A DNA stretch of 64,000 nt from an uncultured Pelagibacteraceae bacterium (GCA_902543245.1 CACBXQ010000004.1:23828-87827); one strand, 5' to 3'; counted from the first letter of the stretch, positions 26,715 through 36,319 are shown. Notes: a model not told the origin generated them from the letters alone. Program-made: numbers and translations.

Positions 26715-27668
26715 CTAGTTTACTTTATTTTTACAATTACCAGAGCTAAAAAATTCATCCATATTATCAATCGCTAAATTAGCCATTGCTGTTCTAGTTT
26801 CTTTAGTAGCGCTTCCTAAATGTGGAAGTATAAATGCACTTGGGTGCTTAAAATAACCAGGATTTAAATTTGGTTCATTTTTATAAACATCTAAACCAAC
26901 TGCATAAACTTTTCTTCTATTTAATGCGTCAATCATTGCTTCATCATCTACAATATCTCCTCTTGCAACATTTGTTACTACCGCTCCCTTAGGTAAATAC
27001 TCAATTGTTTCTTTGTTAATCATATCAATTGTTTCTTTTGAGGCTGGACAACAAATTGATAATACGTCAGAGACAGAGAGTAAATCTTTTAAATTCTCAT
27101 GATAAATTGCACCTTGCTCCTTATCTTCACTTAGTTTTGATCTATTATGATAATGAATTATCATTCCAAGAGACTTTGCAACTTTTGCGATTTTTTGTCC
27201 AATTCTTCCCATTCCTAATATTCCTAATCTTGTTCCAGTTAATTGTTTACCAATTAATAAATCTGCTGACCAAACCCATCCACCTTCTCTAGCTTTTTCT
27301 ATACCTTCCGATGCCCTTCGACATGCACCTAAAATTAAAAGTACACCTATTTCAGCTGTAGCATCTGTTAAAACGTCAGGAGTATTAGTTACCACTATAC
27401 CTTTTTTTTTTGCTGCTTCTAAATCTATATTTCCAAAACCAACTGCGAAATTAGATATTATTTTAATACTGTCTGGAAGTTGATTAATTGTATCTGCATC
27501 AAGTTTATCTGTTAAAGCTGACAAAATTCCATCATAACCTTTGCTCATTTCGACTAATTTTTTTTGTGAGTAAAGTTCGTCATTTAAATTAAAGGTTGCA
27601 TCAAACATTTGAGATGCTTTTTCTTCGCATGATCTTAATAATTTTCTGGTTATTAAAATTTTTTTCAT
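26715..27668 (-). CDS. D-2-hydroxyacid dehydrogenase (glyoxylate/hydroxypyruvate reductase type)
   Basis: NAD(P)-dependent reductase of 2-oxo acids, 317 residues. It shows the Rossmann motif LGILGMGRIGQKIAKVAKSLG, ANVARGDIVDDEAM-type arginine segment, and the Glu/His pair around KNEPNLNPGY and LPHLGSATKETR. The FAVGFGNIDLEAAKKKGIVVTNTP block is typical of glyoxylate reductase. HNRSKL after strand 2 suggests NADPH preference. Its start touches the stop of the FAD oxidase, suggesting that glyoxylate or a related oxo acid is interconverted with its hydroxy acid. Confidence 0.88.
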   Translation of the reverse strand: MKKILITRKLLRSCEEKASQMFDATFNLNDELYSQKKLVEMSKGYDGILSALTDKLDADTINQLPDSIKIISNFAVGFGNIDLEAAKKKGIVVTNTPDVLTDATAEIGVLLILGACRRASEGIEKAREGGWVWSADLLIGKQLTGTRLGILGMGRIGQKIAKVAKSLGMIIHYHNRSKLSEDKEQGAIYHENLKDLLSVSDVLSICCPASKETIDMINKETIEYLPKGAVVTNVARGDIVDDEAMIDALNRRKVYAVGLDVYKNEPNLNPGYFKHPSAFILPHLGSATKETRTAMANLAIDNMDEFFSSGNCKNKVN

Positions 27669-29041
27669 TAGTTTAAATCAAAAATTTTTCCAGGATTCAT
27701 TATATTATTTTGATCTATAGTTCTTTTAATTGATTTCATTAATGGAATACTGTCGCCGTGCTCTTTTAATAAATAAGATTTTTTATGTAACCCAACACCA
27801 TGTTCTCCCGTTATTGTTCCATTAAGCTCTAAAGTTTTATCAATTAGCAAGTCACTAAATTTTCTTATCCTGTCGTAAGTTTCATTTTCTTTAGGATCAT
27901 AAGGCAAGACAACATGAAAATTTCCATCTCCAAGATGCCCAACCATAGGTGCTCTGAGACCAAGTTTTTTTGTTTGCTCTTCCGCAAAATTCACACATTC
28001 GGTTATGTTTGAAATAGGAAGACATACATCAGTTGAATAAACTCTACCATTATTTATTAAAGCTTTAACTGAATAATAAACATCCCATCTTGCCTGCCAA
28101 AGTTTATTCCGTTCCGTTAAATCTTTTGCCCATTTAAAAGAGCTTCCATTATTTTCTTGTGAAATTTCTTCAACAATTTTTATGTTTTCTTTATTTGATG
28201 CCTCAGTTCCATGAAATTCAAAGAATAATGTAGGTACTGCCTCAATATCTTTTAATTTAGAGTAATTAATACTTATTTCCATTTGTTCTTTGTTAAGCAT
28301 TTCAATTCTTGCAATTGGAACGCCATACTGAATTATGTGTTGTGCTGTTTGAACTGCCATTTCTAAAGAAGGGAAATGACATACAGCGCTCATTATACTT
28401 TCAGGAATTGGTGACAGTCTCAGTTGAACTTCCGTTATTATACCTAAAGTTCCCTCAGAGCCAATAAACAGATTTGTTAAATTATAGCCAGCCGAAGTTT
28501 TTTTTGTTCTACTTCCAGTATTTATAATATCTCCATTTGGTAATACTACTGTAAGACCTGATATAACTGTTTTCATAGTACCATATTTAACAGCCATAGT
28601 TCCTGAGGCTGAAGTTGACGCCATACCACCTATTGCAGCATTAGCACCTGGATCTATTGGGAAAAAAACTCCATCTTCTCTTAAATAATCGTTTAATTGC
28701 TCTCTAGTTACGCAAGCTTGAACCCTGCAATCGAAATCCTCAACATTAACACTTAAAACTTTATTCATTTTCTCAAGGCTGATTGTGATACCTTTATCAT
28801 TTCCAACAACATTTCCTTCCAAAGATGTTCCAGTTCCAAATGGAACTACTGGAATTTTGTGCTTGTTACATAAACTTAAAATTTTTGAAACTTCTTCATT
28901 AGTTTCAGGAAAAACAACTGCTTTAGATAAAACAGGGTCATAAGTGTCTTCACCTCGTGCATAATTTGCTCTAGTAGACTCAGATGTTGAAAATCTACTA
29001 TTTAAAAGATTTTTTAGCTCTAATTGAATTTGTTCATTCAT
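27668..29041 (-). CDS. FAD-linked D-lactate/glycolate-type dehydrogenase
   Basis: Membrane-associated flavoenzyme of the GlcD/Dld family that oxidises a D-2-hydroxy acid to the oxo acid. The 457 residues have the PCMH FAD fold: VVPFGTGTSLEGNVVG, IDPGANAAIGGMASTSASGTMAVKYGT, LFIGSEGTLGIITEVQLRLSP, then the metal and flavin end GHLGDGNFHV and TGEHGVGLHKK. No glcE or glcF lies adjacent, so a single-subunit D-lactate dehydrogenase (cytochrome type) is more likely than the three-subunit glycolate oxidase. Confidence 0.88.
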   Translation of the reverse strand: MNEQIQLELKNLLNSRFSTSESTRANYARGEDTYDPVLSKAVVFPETNEEVSKILSLCNKHKIPVVPFGTGTSLEGNVVGNDKGITISLEKMNKVLSVNVEDFDCRVQACVTREQLNDYLREDGVFFPIDPGANAAIGGMASTSASGTMAVKYGTMKTVISGLTVVLPNGDIINTGSRTKKTSAGYNLTNLFIGSEGTLGIITEVQLRLSPIPESIMSAVCHFPSLEMAVQTAQHIIQYGVPIARIEMLNKEQMEISINYSKLKDIEAVPTLFFEFHGTEASNKENIKIVEEISQENNGSSFKWAKDLTERNKLWQARWDVYYSVKALINNGRVYSTDVCLPISNITECVNFAEEQTKKLGLRAPMVGHLGDGNFHVVLPYDPKENETYDRIRKFSDLLIDKTLELNGTITGEHGVGLHKKSYLLKEHGDSIPLMKSIKRTIDQNNIMNPGKIFDLN

Positions 29042-29082
29042 ATTTTTATACTATTAAAATAATAGAAAAAAATAAACTAAAA

Positions 29083-30246
29083 TTAACCTAGCATTTTTTT
29101 TATGTTATCTAATGCTTGAGAAATATTATCTCTGGAAGCAGCAAAACTAAACCTTACGTATTCATTGCAACTCTTACCAAATGCAGTTCCCGGCACTATA
29201 GCTACTCCAGCTTCATGCATAGCTTTTTTACAAAATTCAGCACCACTCATTCCAGTTCCTGTTACCTTTGGAAAAGCGTAAAAAGCCCCTCCTGGTAAAC
29301 TACACTCTACACCAGGCAAACTATTTAGTCCTTCGTGAATCATTTGTCTTCTTGCTGTAAATTTTTCCATCATCTCATGAATAGAGTCGTCTGGACCATC
29401 TAAGGCAGCTATTCCAGCAAACTGAGCAGCAGCATTGACACATGATACACTATTTATTAATAGTTTATTTACATGTTCAACTAAATGCTCAGGCCAAAAA
29501 CTCCAACCTAATCTCCAACCAGTCATTGAGTAAGCCTTGCTCCAACCCTCTAATACGATCAATCTATCTCTTAACTCTGGATAGTTAAAAAAAGTAGGCA
29601 TTTCTTTATTATCAAAAATTTGTCTACTGTAAATTTCATCACTTAAGATTGTAACGTGTGGAAATTTTTTTAACCCCTCTGCTAACTTATCTATTTCAGG
29701 TTTTTCAACAAAACTACCAGTTGGATTATTTGGATTAATTAAAATTAATAATCTTGTTTTATCTGTAATTAGAGAAAGAATTTTGTCTGCATTGAATTTT
29801 AAATCTTTATCTTCAGTTAGATCATAAGGTACTGATGTCGAACCAGTATAATTTATCATAGATTCGTAAATAGGAAATGCTGGAGTCGGGTGTATAATCT
29901 CAGCTCCAGGTTCACCAAAACATTGAATGGCGTAAGTCATTGTAGGTTTTCCACCTGGCATAATTAATATTCTCTCAAAACTTACATCGGCATTGTAACG
30001 TTTCTTTATCCATCTTGTTACGGCTTGTCTGCATTCGGGGATACCATTTGACATTACATAGCCATGGTGCCCATCATCTAGTGCTTTTTTCGCAGCATCA
30101 ACAACGTGTTTAGGGGTTTTAAAATCTGGCTGACCAAGTCCAAGATGGATCATAGGTTTACCTTGTGCCTCTAATTTTTTAGCTTCAGCCAAAACGCTAA
30201 AAGCAGTCTCTGTACCTAATCTATTTAAACTTGCAGCTAATTTCAT
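29083..30246 (-). CDS. Class I pyridoxal-phosphate aminotransferase
   Basis: Aspartate-aminotransferase-fold enzyme, 387 residues; donor and acceptor unknown. Visible are GQPDFKTPKHVVDAAKKAL, LINPNNPTGSF, the PLP aspartate region LSDEIYS, and the Schiff-base lysine in LEGWSKAYSMTGWRLGW, with the substrate arginine in EYVRFSFAAS. It resembles aspartate/alanine transaminases of alphaproteobacteria. Placed among lactate and hydroxy-acid enzymes it may link pyruvate or glyoxylate to alanine or glycine; this is inference. Confidence 0.87.
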   Translation of the reverse strand: MKLAASLNRLGTETAFSVLAEAKKLEAQGKPMIHLGLGQPDFKTPKHVVDAAKKALDDGHHGYVMSNGIPECRQAVTRWIKKRYNADVSFERILIMPGGKPTMTYAIQCFGEPGAEIIHPTPAFPIYESMINYTGSTSVPYDLTEDKDLKFNADKILSLITDKTRLLILINPNNPTGSFVEKPEIDKLAEGLKKFPHVTILSDEIYSRQIFDNKEMPTFFNYPELRDRLIVLEGWSKAYSMTGWRLGWSFWPEHLVEHVNKLLINSVSCVNAAAQFAGIAALDGPDDSIHEMMEKFTARRQMIHEGLNSLPGVECSLPGGAFYAFPKVTGTGMSGAEFCKKAMHEAGVAIVPGTAFGKSCNEYVRFSFAASRDNISQALDNIKKMLG

Positions 30247-30347
30247 AAAAATGTTACCTTTCTAGTTTGTAATTAATTCATCATGCATTTTTTAGGAAAA
30301 ATGTTCAATGTCTTTTACTACATGCGACCAAAGTGAACAATAAAATT

Positions 30348-31502
30348 TTAGCTTCGTCTAAATCTTAAATTGTTTCTATTTAATTCGCTAATCTTAGTAC
30401 ATCCCATTAATTTCATTCCTCGTACTAATTCCATTCGATATTGATTTATTGCTCTCTCAACGCCATCTTGTCCAGCCGCAGCGAGTGCATATAAATACAA
30501 TCTTCCACCCGAACATGCTTTAGCACCTAAAGATAATGCTTTAAGCATATGCGTTCCCCTGTGAATTCCTCCTTCGCAAATTACATCTAGTTTATCTCCA
30601 ACCGCATCAACTATCTCTGCCAATTGATCAAATGGAGATCTTGAACCATCTAATTGTCTACCGCCATGATTTGAGACCATTATTCCAGTGCAACCAATAT
30701 CTACTGCTCTTTTTGCATCCTCAACGCTCATAACTCCTTTTAAAGCAAAATGACCTCCCCATTGTGAACATAATTTCTCGGCATCATTCCAATTCATTGA
30801 TTGATCTAACATAGTAGAAAAATAATTTCCAATTGAGGTATTGGTACTCGTTCCTTCCTTAACATAATCTTGAAGATGTGGTAATTCAAATTTACCTTTA
30901 GTTAAATAATTAATGCCCCACATTGGTTTAGTAGCGAAACTGAATAAACTTGATAATGTCAGTTTTGGTGGTGATGTGAAACCTGTTCTTAAATCTCTCT
31001 CACGATTTCCTCCAGTTATTGTGTCTACTGTTAAGGCCATAACATCAAATTTTGCAGCTTTAGCTCTTTCCAAACAAGAGTCGTTAAGTCCTCTGTCTTT
31101 GTGAAAATAAAATTGAAACATTTTTGGAGTGCTTACTATTGATGATATTTCTTCAACGCTTACTGTTGAAAGTGCTGATACTCCAAACATGGTATTGTAT
31201 TTTTGAGCCGCTTTTCCAACAGCTCTTTCTCCATCATAATGAAATAATCTTTGTAGTGCTGTTGGTGCGCAATAAAAAGGTAAGTCTAATTTTTTTCCAA
31301 ATATTGTAGTGGATAAATCAACATCCTCGACTCCCCTTAAAACATTAGGTACCAAATCTACATCATCAAATGCACTTGTATTTCTTTGATAAGTCAGTTC
31401 ATCATCGGCAGCACCATCAATATAATGAAAAATTGGCGAGGGTAATTTTTTTTTAGCTAACTTTCTAAAATCTAGATAATTATGACAATCTTTTAGTCTC
31501 AT
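30348..31502 (-). CDS. lldD: FMN-dependent alpha-hydroxyacid (L-lactate) dehydrogenase
   Basis: Oxidises an L-2-hydroxy acid, probably L-lactate, to the oxo acid and passes electrons to quinone or cytochrome. The 384 residues start with LDFRKLAKKKLPSPIFHYIDGAADDE, show CAPTALQRLFH for FMN contacts, ALKGVMSVEDAKRAV with the lysine, and the catalytic His-Arg motif SNHGGRQLDGSRS. The end RGTHMLKALSLGAKA is normal. Glycolate oxidase is the alternative substrate class. A 101-base gap separates it from the aminotransferase downstream. Confidence 0.88.
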   Translation of the reverse strand: MRLKDCHNYLDFRKLAKKKLPSPIFHYIDGAADDELTYQRNTSAFDDVDLVPNVLRGVEDVDLSTTIFGKKLDLPFYCAPTALQRLFHYDGERAVGKAAQKYNTMFGVSALSTVSVEEISSIVSTPKMFQFYFHKDRGLNDSCLERAKAAKFDVMALTVDTITGGNRERDLRTGFTSPPKLTLSSLFSFATKPMWGINYLTKGKFELPHLQDYVKEGTSTNTSIGNYFSTMLDQSMNWNDAEKLCSQWGGHFALKGVMSVEDAKRAVDIGCTGIMVSNHGGRQLDGSRSPFDQLAEIVDAVGDKLDVICEGGIHRGTHMLKALSLGAKACSGGRLYLYALAAAGQDGVERAINQYRMELVRGMKLMGCTKISELNRNNLRFRRS

Positions 31503-31510
31503 ATTTTCTA

Positions 31511-32008
31511 TTAAAATTTTTTTATAAAATTAAAAAGGTAGCTATTTGCCCCAGGGTTCTTACTACCTAAACTTGCATTTGATAAATGGTTATAAGAAAA
31601 ACCAATTTTGCTTGAATCAGATAAATTAGCAGAAATTTGAATTTCGGTTTTAAATTCAATAACATGGCCAAGATCTTTACCATCTCCTTCGTCATAAAGA
31701 CCAGGTGTAAAACTCGGATTTAAATTAAGACTTCCTATTTTATAATCCGCTTGAATACCTGTATAAATATATTTTGCACTATCTGATGTTATAAATGCTC
31801 CTGTAACGGGAGAGATTTCTCCTAAGAAACTATCTCTTACGAGTGATGGATTTTGATGCTCTATTCCAAATAAGGTTGATTTTTTTCCATCATCACTGAA
31901 ATCAAAATTCCCAACATATAAATTAAATTGCTTTTCTTCGGCATTAACTAATGAAGTTATGATGCAAAAAAAATAAACAAATATAGATTTTCTTATTATG
32001 TCGTTCAT
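31511..32008 (-). CDS. PagL-like lipid A 3-O-deacylase (acyloxyacyl hydrolase)
   Basis: A 165-residue outer-membrane beta-barrel-like protein with a signal peptide (FVYFFCIITSLVNAEE). Alternating strands such as FNLYVGNFDF and YIYTGIQADYKIGSLNLNP and the C-terminal phenylalanine (NFIKKF) fit a small barrel. The motif FSYNHLSNASLG carries the histidine and serine of the PagL active site. The predicted role is removing the 3-O acyl chain from lipid A. It is set 8 bases before lldD and 43 after ccmH, a setting that says little about its job. Confidence 0.75.
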   Translation of the reverse strand: MNDIIRKSIFVYFFCIITSLVNAEEKQFNLYVGNFDFSDDGKKSTLFGIEHQNPSLVRDSFLGEISPVTGAFITSDSAKYIYTGIQADYKIGSLNLNPSFTPGLYDEGDGKDLGHVIEFKTEIQISANLSDSSKIGFSYNHLSNASLGSKNPGANSYLFNFIKKF

Positions 32009-32051
32009 AATTATTCAAAAGATATACTTATTTTATTAATCAATAAAGTAT

Positions 32052-32417
32052 TTACTTAACTGCTTTGAAATTTCTAAAAATCAAGAAACCACCAACTAAA
32101 AAAAGCAATAAAGGCAAAACCCATAATAAAAAGGTGTTTTTGTTAAATTTTGGTTCAAAGATTATCCATTCTCCATATTTTTCCACCAAAAAATCATAAA
32201 TATCCTGTTCTGATTTTCCTTCCTGAATTTTATTACTAATTATAATTTTAATGCTTTCAGAAAATTCTGATTGGGAATCATAAACAGATTGACCTTGACA
32301 TGTAAGGCATCTTATATTTTTTGAAATTTTATTAACTAAATCTTGATTATTTATTTCTTGAGAATTAGCGATAAGAGTTAAACTCGAAAATAATAACAAA
32401 AAAATTATATATTTCAT
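32052..32417 (-). CDS. ccmH: Cytochrome c maturation protein CcmH/CycL
   Basis: Thiol protein of the heme ligation machine; its CxxC reduces or holds apocytochrome c. The 121 residues have a signal peptide, the motif IRCLTCQGQSVYDSQSE (cysteines near 37 and 40), the following EGKSEQDIYDFLVEKYGEWI typical of CcmH, and one C-terminal helix followed by a short lysine tail. No CcmI-type TPR domain follows. It overlaps ccmG by four bases. Confidence 0.95.
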   Translation of the reverse strand: MKYIIFLLLFSSLTLIANSQEINNQDLVNKISKNIRCLTCQGQSVYDSQSEFSESIKIIISNKIQEGKSEQDIYDFLVEKYGEWIIFEPKFNKNTFLLWVLPLLLFLVGGFLIFRNFKAVK

Positions 32418-32932
32418 TTTGTATAAGTTATTATTTCTTTAATTGATATATTGTCAATTGGACCAATATATTTCTTTATAATTTTCTTATCTTTTATTAT
32501 GTATGTTTCAGGTAAACCATAAGCCCCAAATAATATAGCAATTGTTCCATCCTTATCTCTTAAGCTTAACGCGTATGGATTTCCTAATTCTTCTATAAAC
32601 TTTCTTGCGTTTGATAATTTGTCTTTATAATTTAAACCAATGATTTCTATGGAGTGAGTGTTTTTTAACTGCATCAAAAAATCATGCTCTTTTTGGCATG
32701 GTAAGCACCATGATGCCCAAATATTAAGTAAATAAACTTTATTTTCACTAAATATATTATCAGATTTTACTTGACCGTCTTCAAACAATTTTTCAGCAGT
32801 AAAACTTTCAATTTTTTTATTTGTAACAATATTTGGTTCATAAGTGTTTTCTTTATCTAAACCCAAATAAAATACTATGAAGAAAAAAAATATTACTGAA
32901 ATTATACCTAAAATAAAAAAATTTTTTTTCAT
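32414..32932 (-). CDS. ccmG: Thiol:disulfide interchange protein CcmG/DsbE
   Basis: Membrane-anchored periplasmic thioredoxin-like protein that reduces apocytochrome c cysteines. The 172 residues show an N-terminal helix (5-24) and the active site NIWASWCLPCQKEH, then the GLPETYIIKDKK cis-proline segment. It is one base from ccmF and overlaps ccmH. Confidence 0.95.
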   Translation of the reverse strand: MKKNFFILGIISVIFFFFIVFYLGLDKENTYEPNIVTNKKIESFTAEKLFEDGQVKSDNIFSENKVYLLNIWASWCLPCQKEHDFLMQLKNTHSIEIIGLNYKDKLSNARKFIEELGNPYALSLRDKDGTIAILFGAYGLPETYIIKDKKIIKKYIGPIDNISIKEIITYTK

Positions 32933-32933
32933 A

Positions 32934-34811
32934 CTATATTTTTCTTTTTTCTAAAAAATTCACAAAACCTCCTAATGACAAAAGCACCGCTGAAATCCAT
33001 ATCCAAATCATAAAAGGTTTATTTTGATATTTAATATTATATATTTCTTCATCATTAATTAGATTAAAAACTAAAAATTTATCACTATAAATGTTTGTTT
33101 TAATGTCTGCCTCACTAGTTATTGTTTTAGGTTGATTATATATTCTTAATGAAGGTTCTAAATATACAATTTCATTATTATCTTGTATTTTAAATTTAGC
33201 ATTTAAGGATTTATAATTTTTCTCTTGGGTGACACTTATGCTCTGAAAATCGATTAAATTATCATTAAATTTAAATTTTTCCCCTACCTTTAAATTAGTT
33301 ATAACTTCTGTCGAAAAAGCTATATTTAAAATAATACTTAAAATAAGTAAGCTAAAAGCAAAATGTGATATTCTTTGGGAGTAATATTTATCTTTTTTTA
33401 CAAAAAAATCTCTAAATGAAGAAATAAATAAGAAAATTGATCCAACTAAAATTAATGTCAAAAACAGGTCTTTAGTAGTCATTAAATTAGCTAGCAATAT
33501 TGAAATTATTACTGATAAAATAAAATAAATAAGTAGTTTTAAATTATACTTTTTTAAATTCGTTTTCAAAAAAAACGTGTTTGGTCCAAGTGCCATTAAC
33601 ACTAAAAAAGGTAAAAAAAATGGAACTATCAATTTTATATAAAATGGTGGACCAACTGAAATTTTTTCATTTGAAATTACTTCTAAAAAAATTGGGTATG
33701 TTGTTCCAATAAATACTACTGCTAAAAAATACATCATAAACCAATTATTAATTAAAACGGAAGTTTCTTTGCTCAAAAAAGCTAAAGTGTTGTTAATTGA
33801 ATTTTGGTTTTTATATTTTAAAAATATTACTAGGCAAAATATTGTCAAAATAAATAGGAAACAAAGGATAAATAATCCTCTTTCAGGATCATTCGCAAAA
33901 GTATGTACCGAATTAAGTATTCCAGATCTTACTAAAAAAGTTCCCGATACACTTAATAAAAAGGTTGAGAAAGATAAAATTAAAATCCATGATGTAAATA
34001 AATTCTTTTTTTCAAGGATTAATAATGAATGGATTAGAGCTGTTAAACATATCCAAGGCATTAAAGATACATTTTCTACAGGGTCCCAAAACCAAAAACC
34101 TCCCCATCCTAATTCGTAATAAGCCCATATAGAACCTAAAAGTATTCCAATAGTTAAAAAGATCCAAGATATTAATGCCCACCTTTTAATATGAATTGCC
34201 CAGTTTTTATTTACATAGTTATTTACTAATGCTGATAGTGAAGATGAAAAAATTATTGAGCATCCAACATAACCTAAATACAAAATTGGTGGATGTATTG
34301 CTAACGCTGGATCTTGTAATATAGGGTTAAGGCCTAAGCCCTCATTAGGAATAGGAAAAAGATAGGTAAACGGGTTTGAAGTTAAAATTATAAATAATGT
34401 AAATCCTATAATTATAAAATGTTGAAAAACTAAAGTCTGAACTCTATATTTTTTTGGTTCCTTTTTAGAATAAATAAGAAAAAAATAGATAAATAAACTT
34501 AATACTAAAAGCCATAATAATAAACTTCCTTCATGGTTACCCCATGTTCCTGAGATTTTATAAAATAAAGGTTTTGTTGTGTGAGAATTATTAAATACTG
34601 TCTCATTGGAAAAATCTGAATTAATAAATGAAATAACTAAACTTAAAAAACTAATGACTACAAATAGTAAATGTAAAAAAGAAAAAATGAATGTTTTTGG
34701 ATTTAATTGAGACTGATGATTTTTTACTTCGATGTATGAATAATATAATATGACTAAAGAAAAAATAAGACTGAATAATAACGAATAAAAACCTATAAAA
34801 TTAAATATCAA
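32934..34811 (-). CDS. ccmF: Heme lyase CcmF
   Basis: Large integral membrane subunit (625 residues, about 14 helices) that ligates heme to apocytochrome c. The tryptophan-rich WWD motif [18 protein letters not shown] near 240 binds heme from CcmE, with conserved histidines flanking (HEGSLLLW near 90). The periplasmic domain near the C terminus is present. The start overlaps the ccmE stop by four bases. Confidence 0.96.
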   Translation of the reverse strand: MIFNFIGFYSLLFSLIFSLVILYYSYIEVKNHQSQLNPKTFIFSFLHLLFVVISFLSLVISFINSDFSNETVFNNSHTTKPLFYKISGTWGNHEGSLLLWLLVLSLFIYFFLIYSKKEPKKYRVQTLVFQHFIIIGFTLFIILTSNPFTYLFPIPNEGLGLNPILQDPALAIHPPILYLGYVGCSIIFSSSLSALVNNYVNKNWAIHIKRWALISWIFLTIGILLGSIWAYYELGWGGFWFWDPVENVSLMPWICLTALIHSLLILEKKNLFTSWILILSFSTFLLSVSGTFLVRSGILNSVHTFANDPERGLFILCFLFILTIFCLVIFLKYKNQNSINNTLAFLSKETSVLINNWFMMYFLAVVFIGTTYPIFLEVISNEKISVGPPFYIKLIVPFFLPFLVLMALGPNTFFLKTNLKKYNLKLLIYFILSVIISILLANLMTTKDLFLTLILVGSIFLFISSFRDFFVKKDKYYSQRISHFAFSLLILSIILNIAFSTEVITNLKVGEKFKFNDNLIDFQSISVTQEKNYKSLNAKFKIQDNNEIVYLEPSLRIYNQPKTITSEADIKTNIYSDKFLVFNLINDEEIYNIKYQNKPFMIWIWISAVLLSLGGFVNFLEKRKI

Positions 34812-35230
34812 TTGGTTGCCTCCAATGCTTCTTTTACCTCAGGTGGCATATAATTCTCATCATGTTTTGCAAGTATTTTAGATGCTCTAAAAAAATTTTT
34901 TCCATCAAGGAAACCCTCTGCAACAACTCCTTTCTCCTCCTGAAATAAATTTGGAACAAGGCCATCATATCTAACTATAATCTCATTTTTAAAGTCAGTT
35001 ATAACAAAATTAATTATTTTATCGTTTATCTTAATTGAATTTTTTTTAACCATACCTCCAACTCTTATTTTCTCTTTTTTAATCTCATTTAATGCTTTAA
35101 CTTCTGTTGGAGATAAAAAGTAAACTACGTTTTCTTCTAAGGATTTTAAAACTAAAAATACAGTTAGAACGATTGCTGATAACAGCAAAAACAAAAATAA
35201 TACTCTTAGTTTAACTTTCTTACCATACAT
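34808..35230 (-). CDS. ccmE: Heme chaperone CcmE
   Basis: Carries heme covalently from CcmC to CcmF. The 140 residues have one N-terminal membrane helix (8-28), the beta-barrel OB domain ([25 protein letters not shown]) and the C-terminal heme site [13 protein letters not shown], in which the histidine is the covalent ligand and the tyrosine an axial one. It follows ccmD by 12 bases. Confidence 0.96.
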   Translation of the reverse strand: MYGKKVKLRVLFLFLLLSAIVLTVFLVLKSLEENVVYFLSPTEVKALNEIKKEKIRVGGMVKKNSIKINDKIINFVITDFKNEIIVRYDGLVPNLFQEEKGVVAEGFLDGKNFFRASKILAKHDENYMPPEVKEALEATN

Positions 35231-35242
35231 GAAAAAAACAAG

Positions 35243-35479
35243 TTAAATCTTAGACTTAACAGTTGTGCCTGATATTATTTCTCTGTTAGTGGCTTGACCT
35301 CTTGCAGCCTTAGATTGTTCTGGGTTCAAAGAACCATATTTTAATACAAATTTATTTTTTTCTTTTTCAAATTTAAACTTGGTCACAAAGTAAAGGAATA
35401 TAAAATTTATCATTGTGAAAGCAAAAGCTGACCAAACAAAAATTCCATATCCACTCATTAACAATTTATCGATTATCAT
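35243..35479 (-). CDS. ccmD: Heme exporter small subunit CcmD
   Basis: A 78-residue single-helix protein (helix about 13-33) that in the Ccm system helps release holo-CcmE from the CcmABC complex. Similarity is weak, as always for CcmD, and the call rests on the topology, the early GYGIFVWSAFAFTM pattern (aromatic residues before a helix) and the position between ccmC and ccmE. It overlaps ccmC by four bases. The tail is longer than the family average. Confidence 0.85.
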   Translation of the reverse strand: MIIDKLLMSGYGIFVWSAFAFTMINFIFLYFVTKFKFEKEKNKFVLKYGSLNPEQSKAARGQATNREIISGTTVKSKI

Positions 35480-36156
35480 AATCTTTCTAATCCTTTATTC
35501 TTAATTTTTATCAATTCTGTATTATATTTCATCAAAAAAATTAGTAATGAAAACAATACAAATGCCGCAGTCATCAAAAATAATGGCAAAATCATTGATG
35601 AATGAATTGTAGAGTCACTTAAAATTTTAACTGACGAAGGTTGGTGTAGAGTAGTCCACCATTCAACTGAAAATTTGATTATTGGTACATTAACTAATCC
35701 GATAATGGCAATTATTGAAGTAATTTTTGTAACTTGCAACTTATCCTCAAAAATCTTCCACGACAATATGTACATTCCATAAAACAAAGCCAGTATAAGC
35801 ATTGATGTAATTCTTGCATCCCACGCCCAGAAAGTTCCCCATGTAGGCTTTCCCCAAATTGCACCTGTGACTAATGCAATTATATTAAAAACTAATCCTG
35901 AGGGAGCTAAACTCTTTGCTATTAAAGAAAAATTTTTATTTTTAAAGATAAAATTTCCAATTGATAAAAATGCTATTGTTGAAAATATTCCTAATGAAAC
36001 CCAAGCAGATGGAACATGAACATACATTATCCGAACGCTATCACTCTGTAAATAATCTGGCGGAGACAATAATAAAGCCTCCACTAGTCCCACGCTCAAA
36101 AAAACTACAAATAGAAAAAATACATACTTTTGAAATCTATATGTAATTGAAAACAT
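35476..36156 (-). CDS. ccmC: Heme transporter CcmC
   Basis: Six-helix membrane protein that loads heme onto CcmE. It carries the WWD-type motif KPTWGTFWAWDARITSML and two flanking histidines (MYVHVPSAW and TTLHQPSS). I chose ATG 36156 (MFSITYRFQ, 226 residues) because GGAG lies eight bases before it; ATG 36183 would add nine residues but has no such site. It is the first ccm gene here: ccmA and ccmB, the ABC subunits it works with, are not next to it. Confidence 0.92.
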   Translation of the reverse strand: MFSITYRFQKYVFFLFVVFLSVGLVEALLLSPPDYLQSDSVRIMYVHVPSAWVSLGIFSTIAFLSIGNFIFKNKNFSLIAKSLAPSGLVFNIIALVTGAIWGKPTWGTFWAWDARITSMLILALFYGMYILSWKIFEDKLQVTKITSIIAIIGLVNVPIIKFSVEWWTTLHQPSSVKILSDSTIHSSMILPLFLMTAAFVLFSLLIFLMKYNTELIKIKNKGLERL

Positions 36157-36230
36157 TTTATTTACTCCAAAAATTTTAAACATAAATCAAGAATGTTTTA
36201 GAGATGTTTTATTTTTTTTCAAGGATCTAC

Positions 36231-36287
36231 TTGATCAAGGATGTGGAGGGAGATAATAAAAAAGGGTTTTAATTCATCCTTGATCAA
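36231..36287. promoter_or_regulatory. 13-bp perfect inverted repeat, operator-like, before ccmC
   Basis: TTGATCAAGGATG (36231-36243) and CATCCTTGATCAA (36275-36287) are exact reverse complements 31 bases apart. Each arm contains the self-complementary octamer TTGATCAA. The distal arm covers the predicted start of transcription from the adjacent promoter. No T run follows on either strand, so it is not a simple terminator. A similar TTGATCAAAGGATG occurs in the end of hspQ (36409-36422), and CAAGGAT also occurs at 36220-36226. Confidence 0.7.
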
Positions 36288-36289
36288 AT

Positions 36290-36319
36290 AATATCCATAA
36301 TGTCATGATCATTTGTCAA
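36290..36319 (-). promoter_or_regulatory. Promoter for the ccm operon
   Basis: Minus strand: TTGACA (36319-36314), a perfect -35 hexamer, then GGATAT (36296-36291, spacer 17) or GATATT (36295-36290, spacer 18). Transcription would begin near 36283, inside the inverted-repeat arm. Confidence 0.65.

Noticed and set aside
30247-30347. Promoter in the 101-base gap before the aminotransferase
   Set aside because: Only weak matches such as TTGTTC were seen with no good -10 at the right spacing.
33769-34119. 116-codon plus-strand open frame opposite ccmF
   Set aside because: It is a shadow of the ccmF coding sequence; no motif, no ribosome site, and the ccmF frame carries the WWD motif here.
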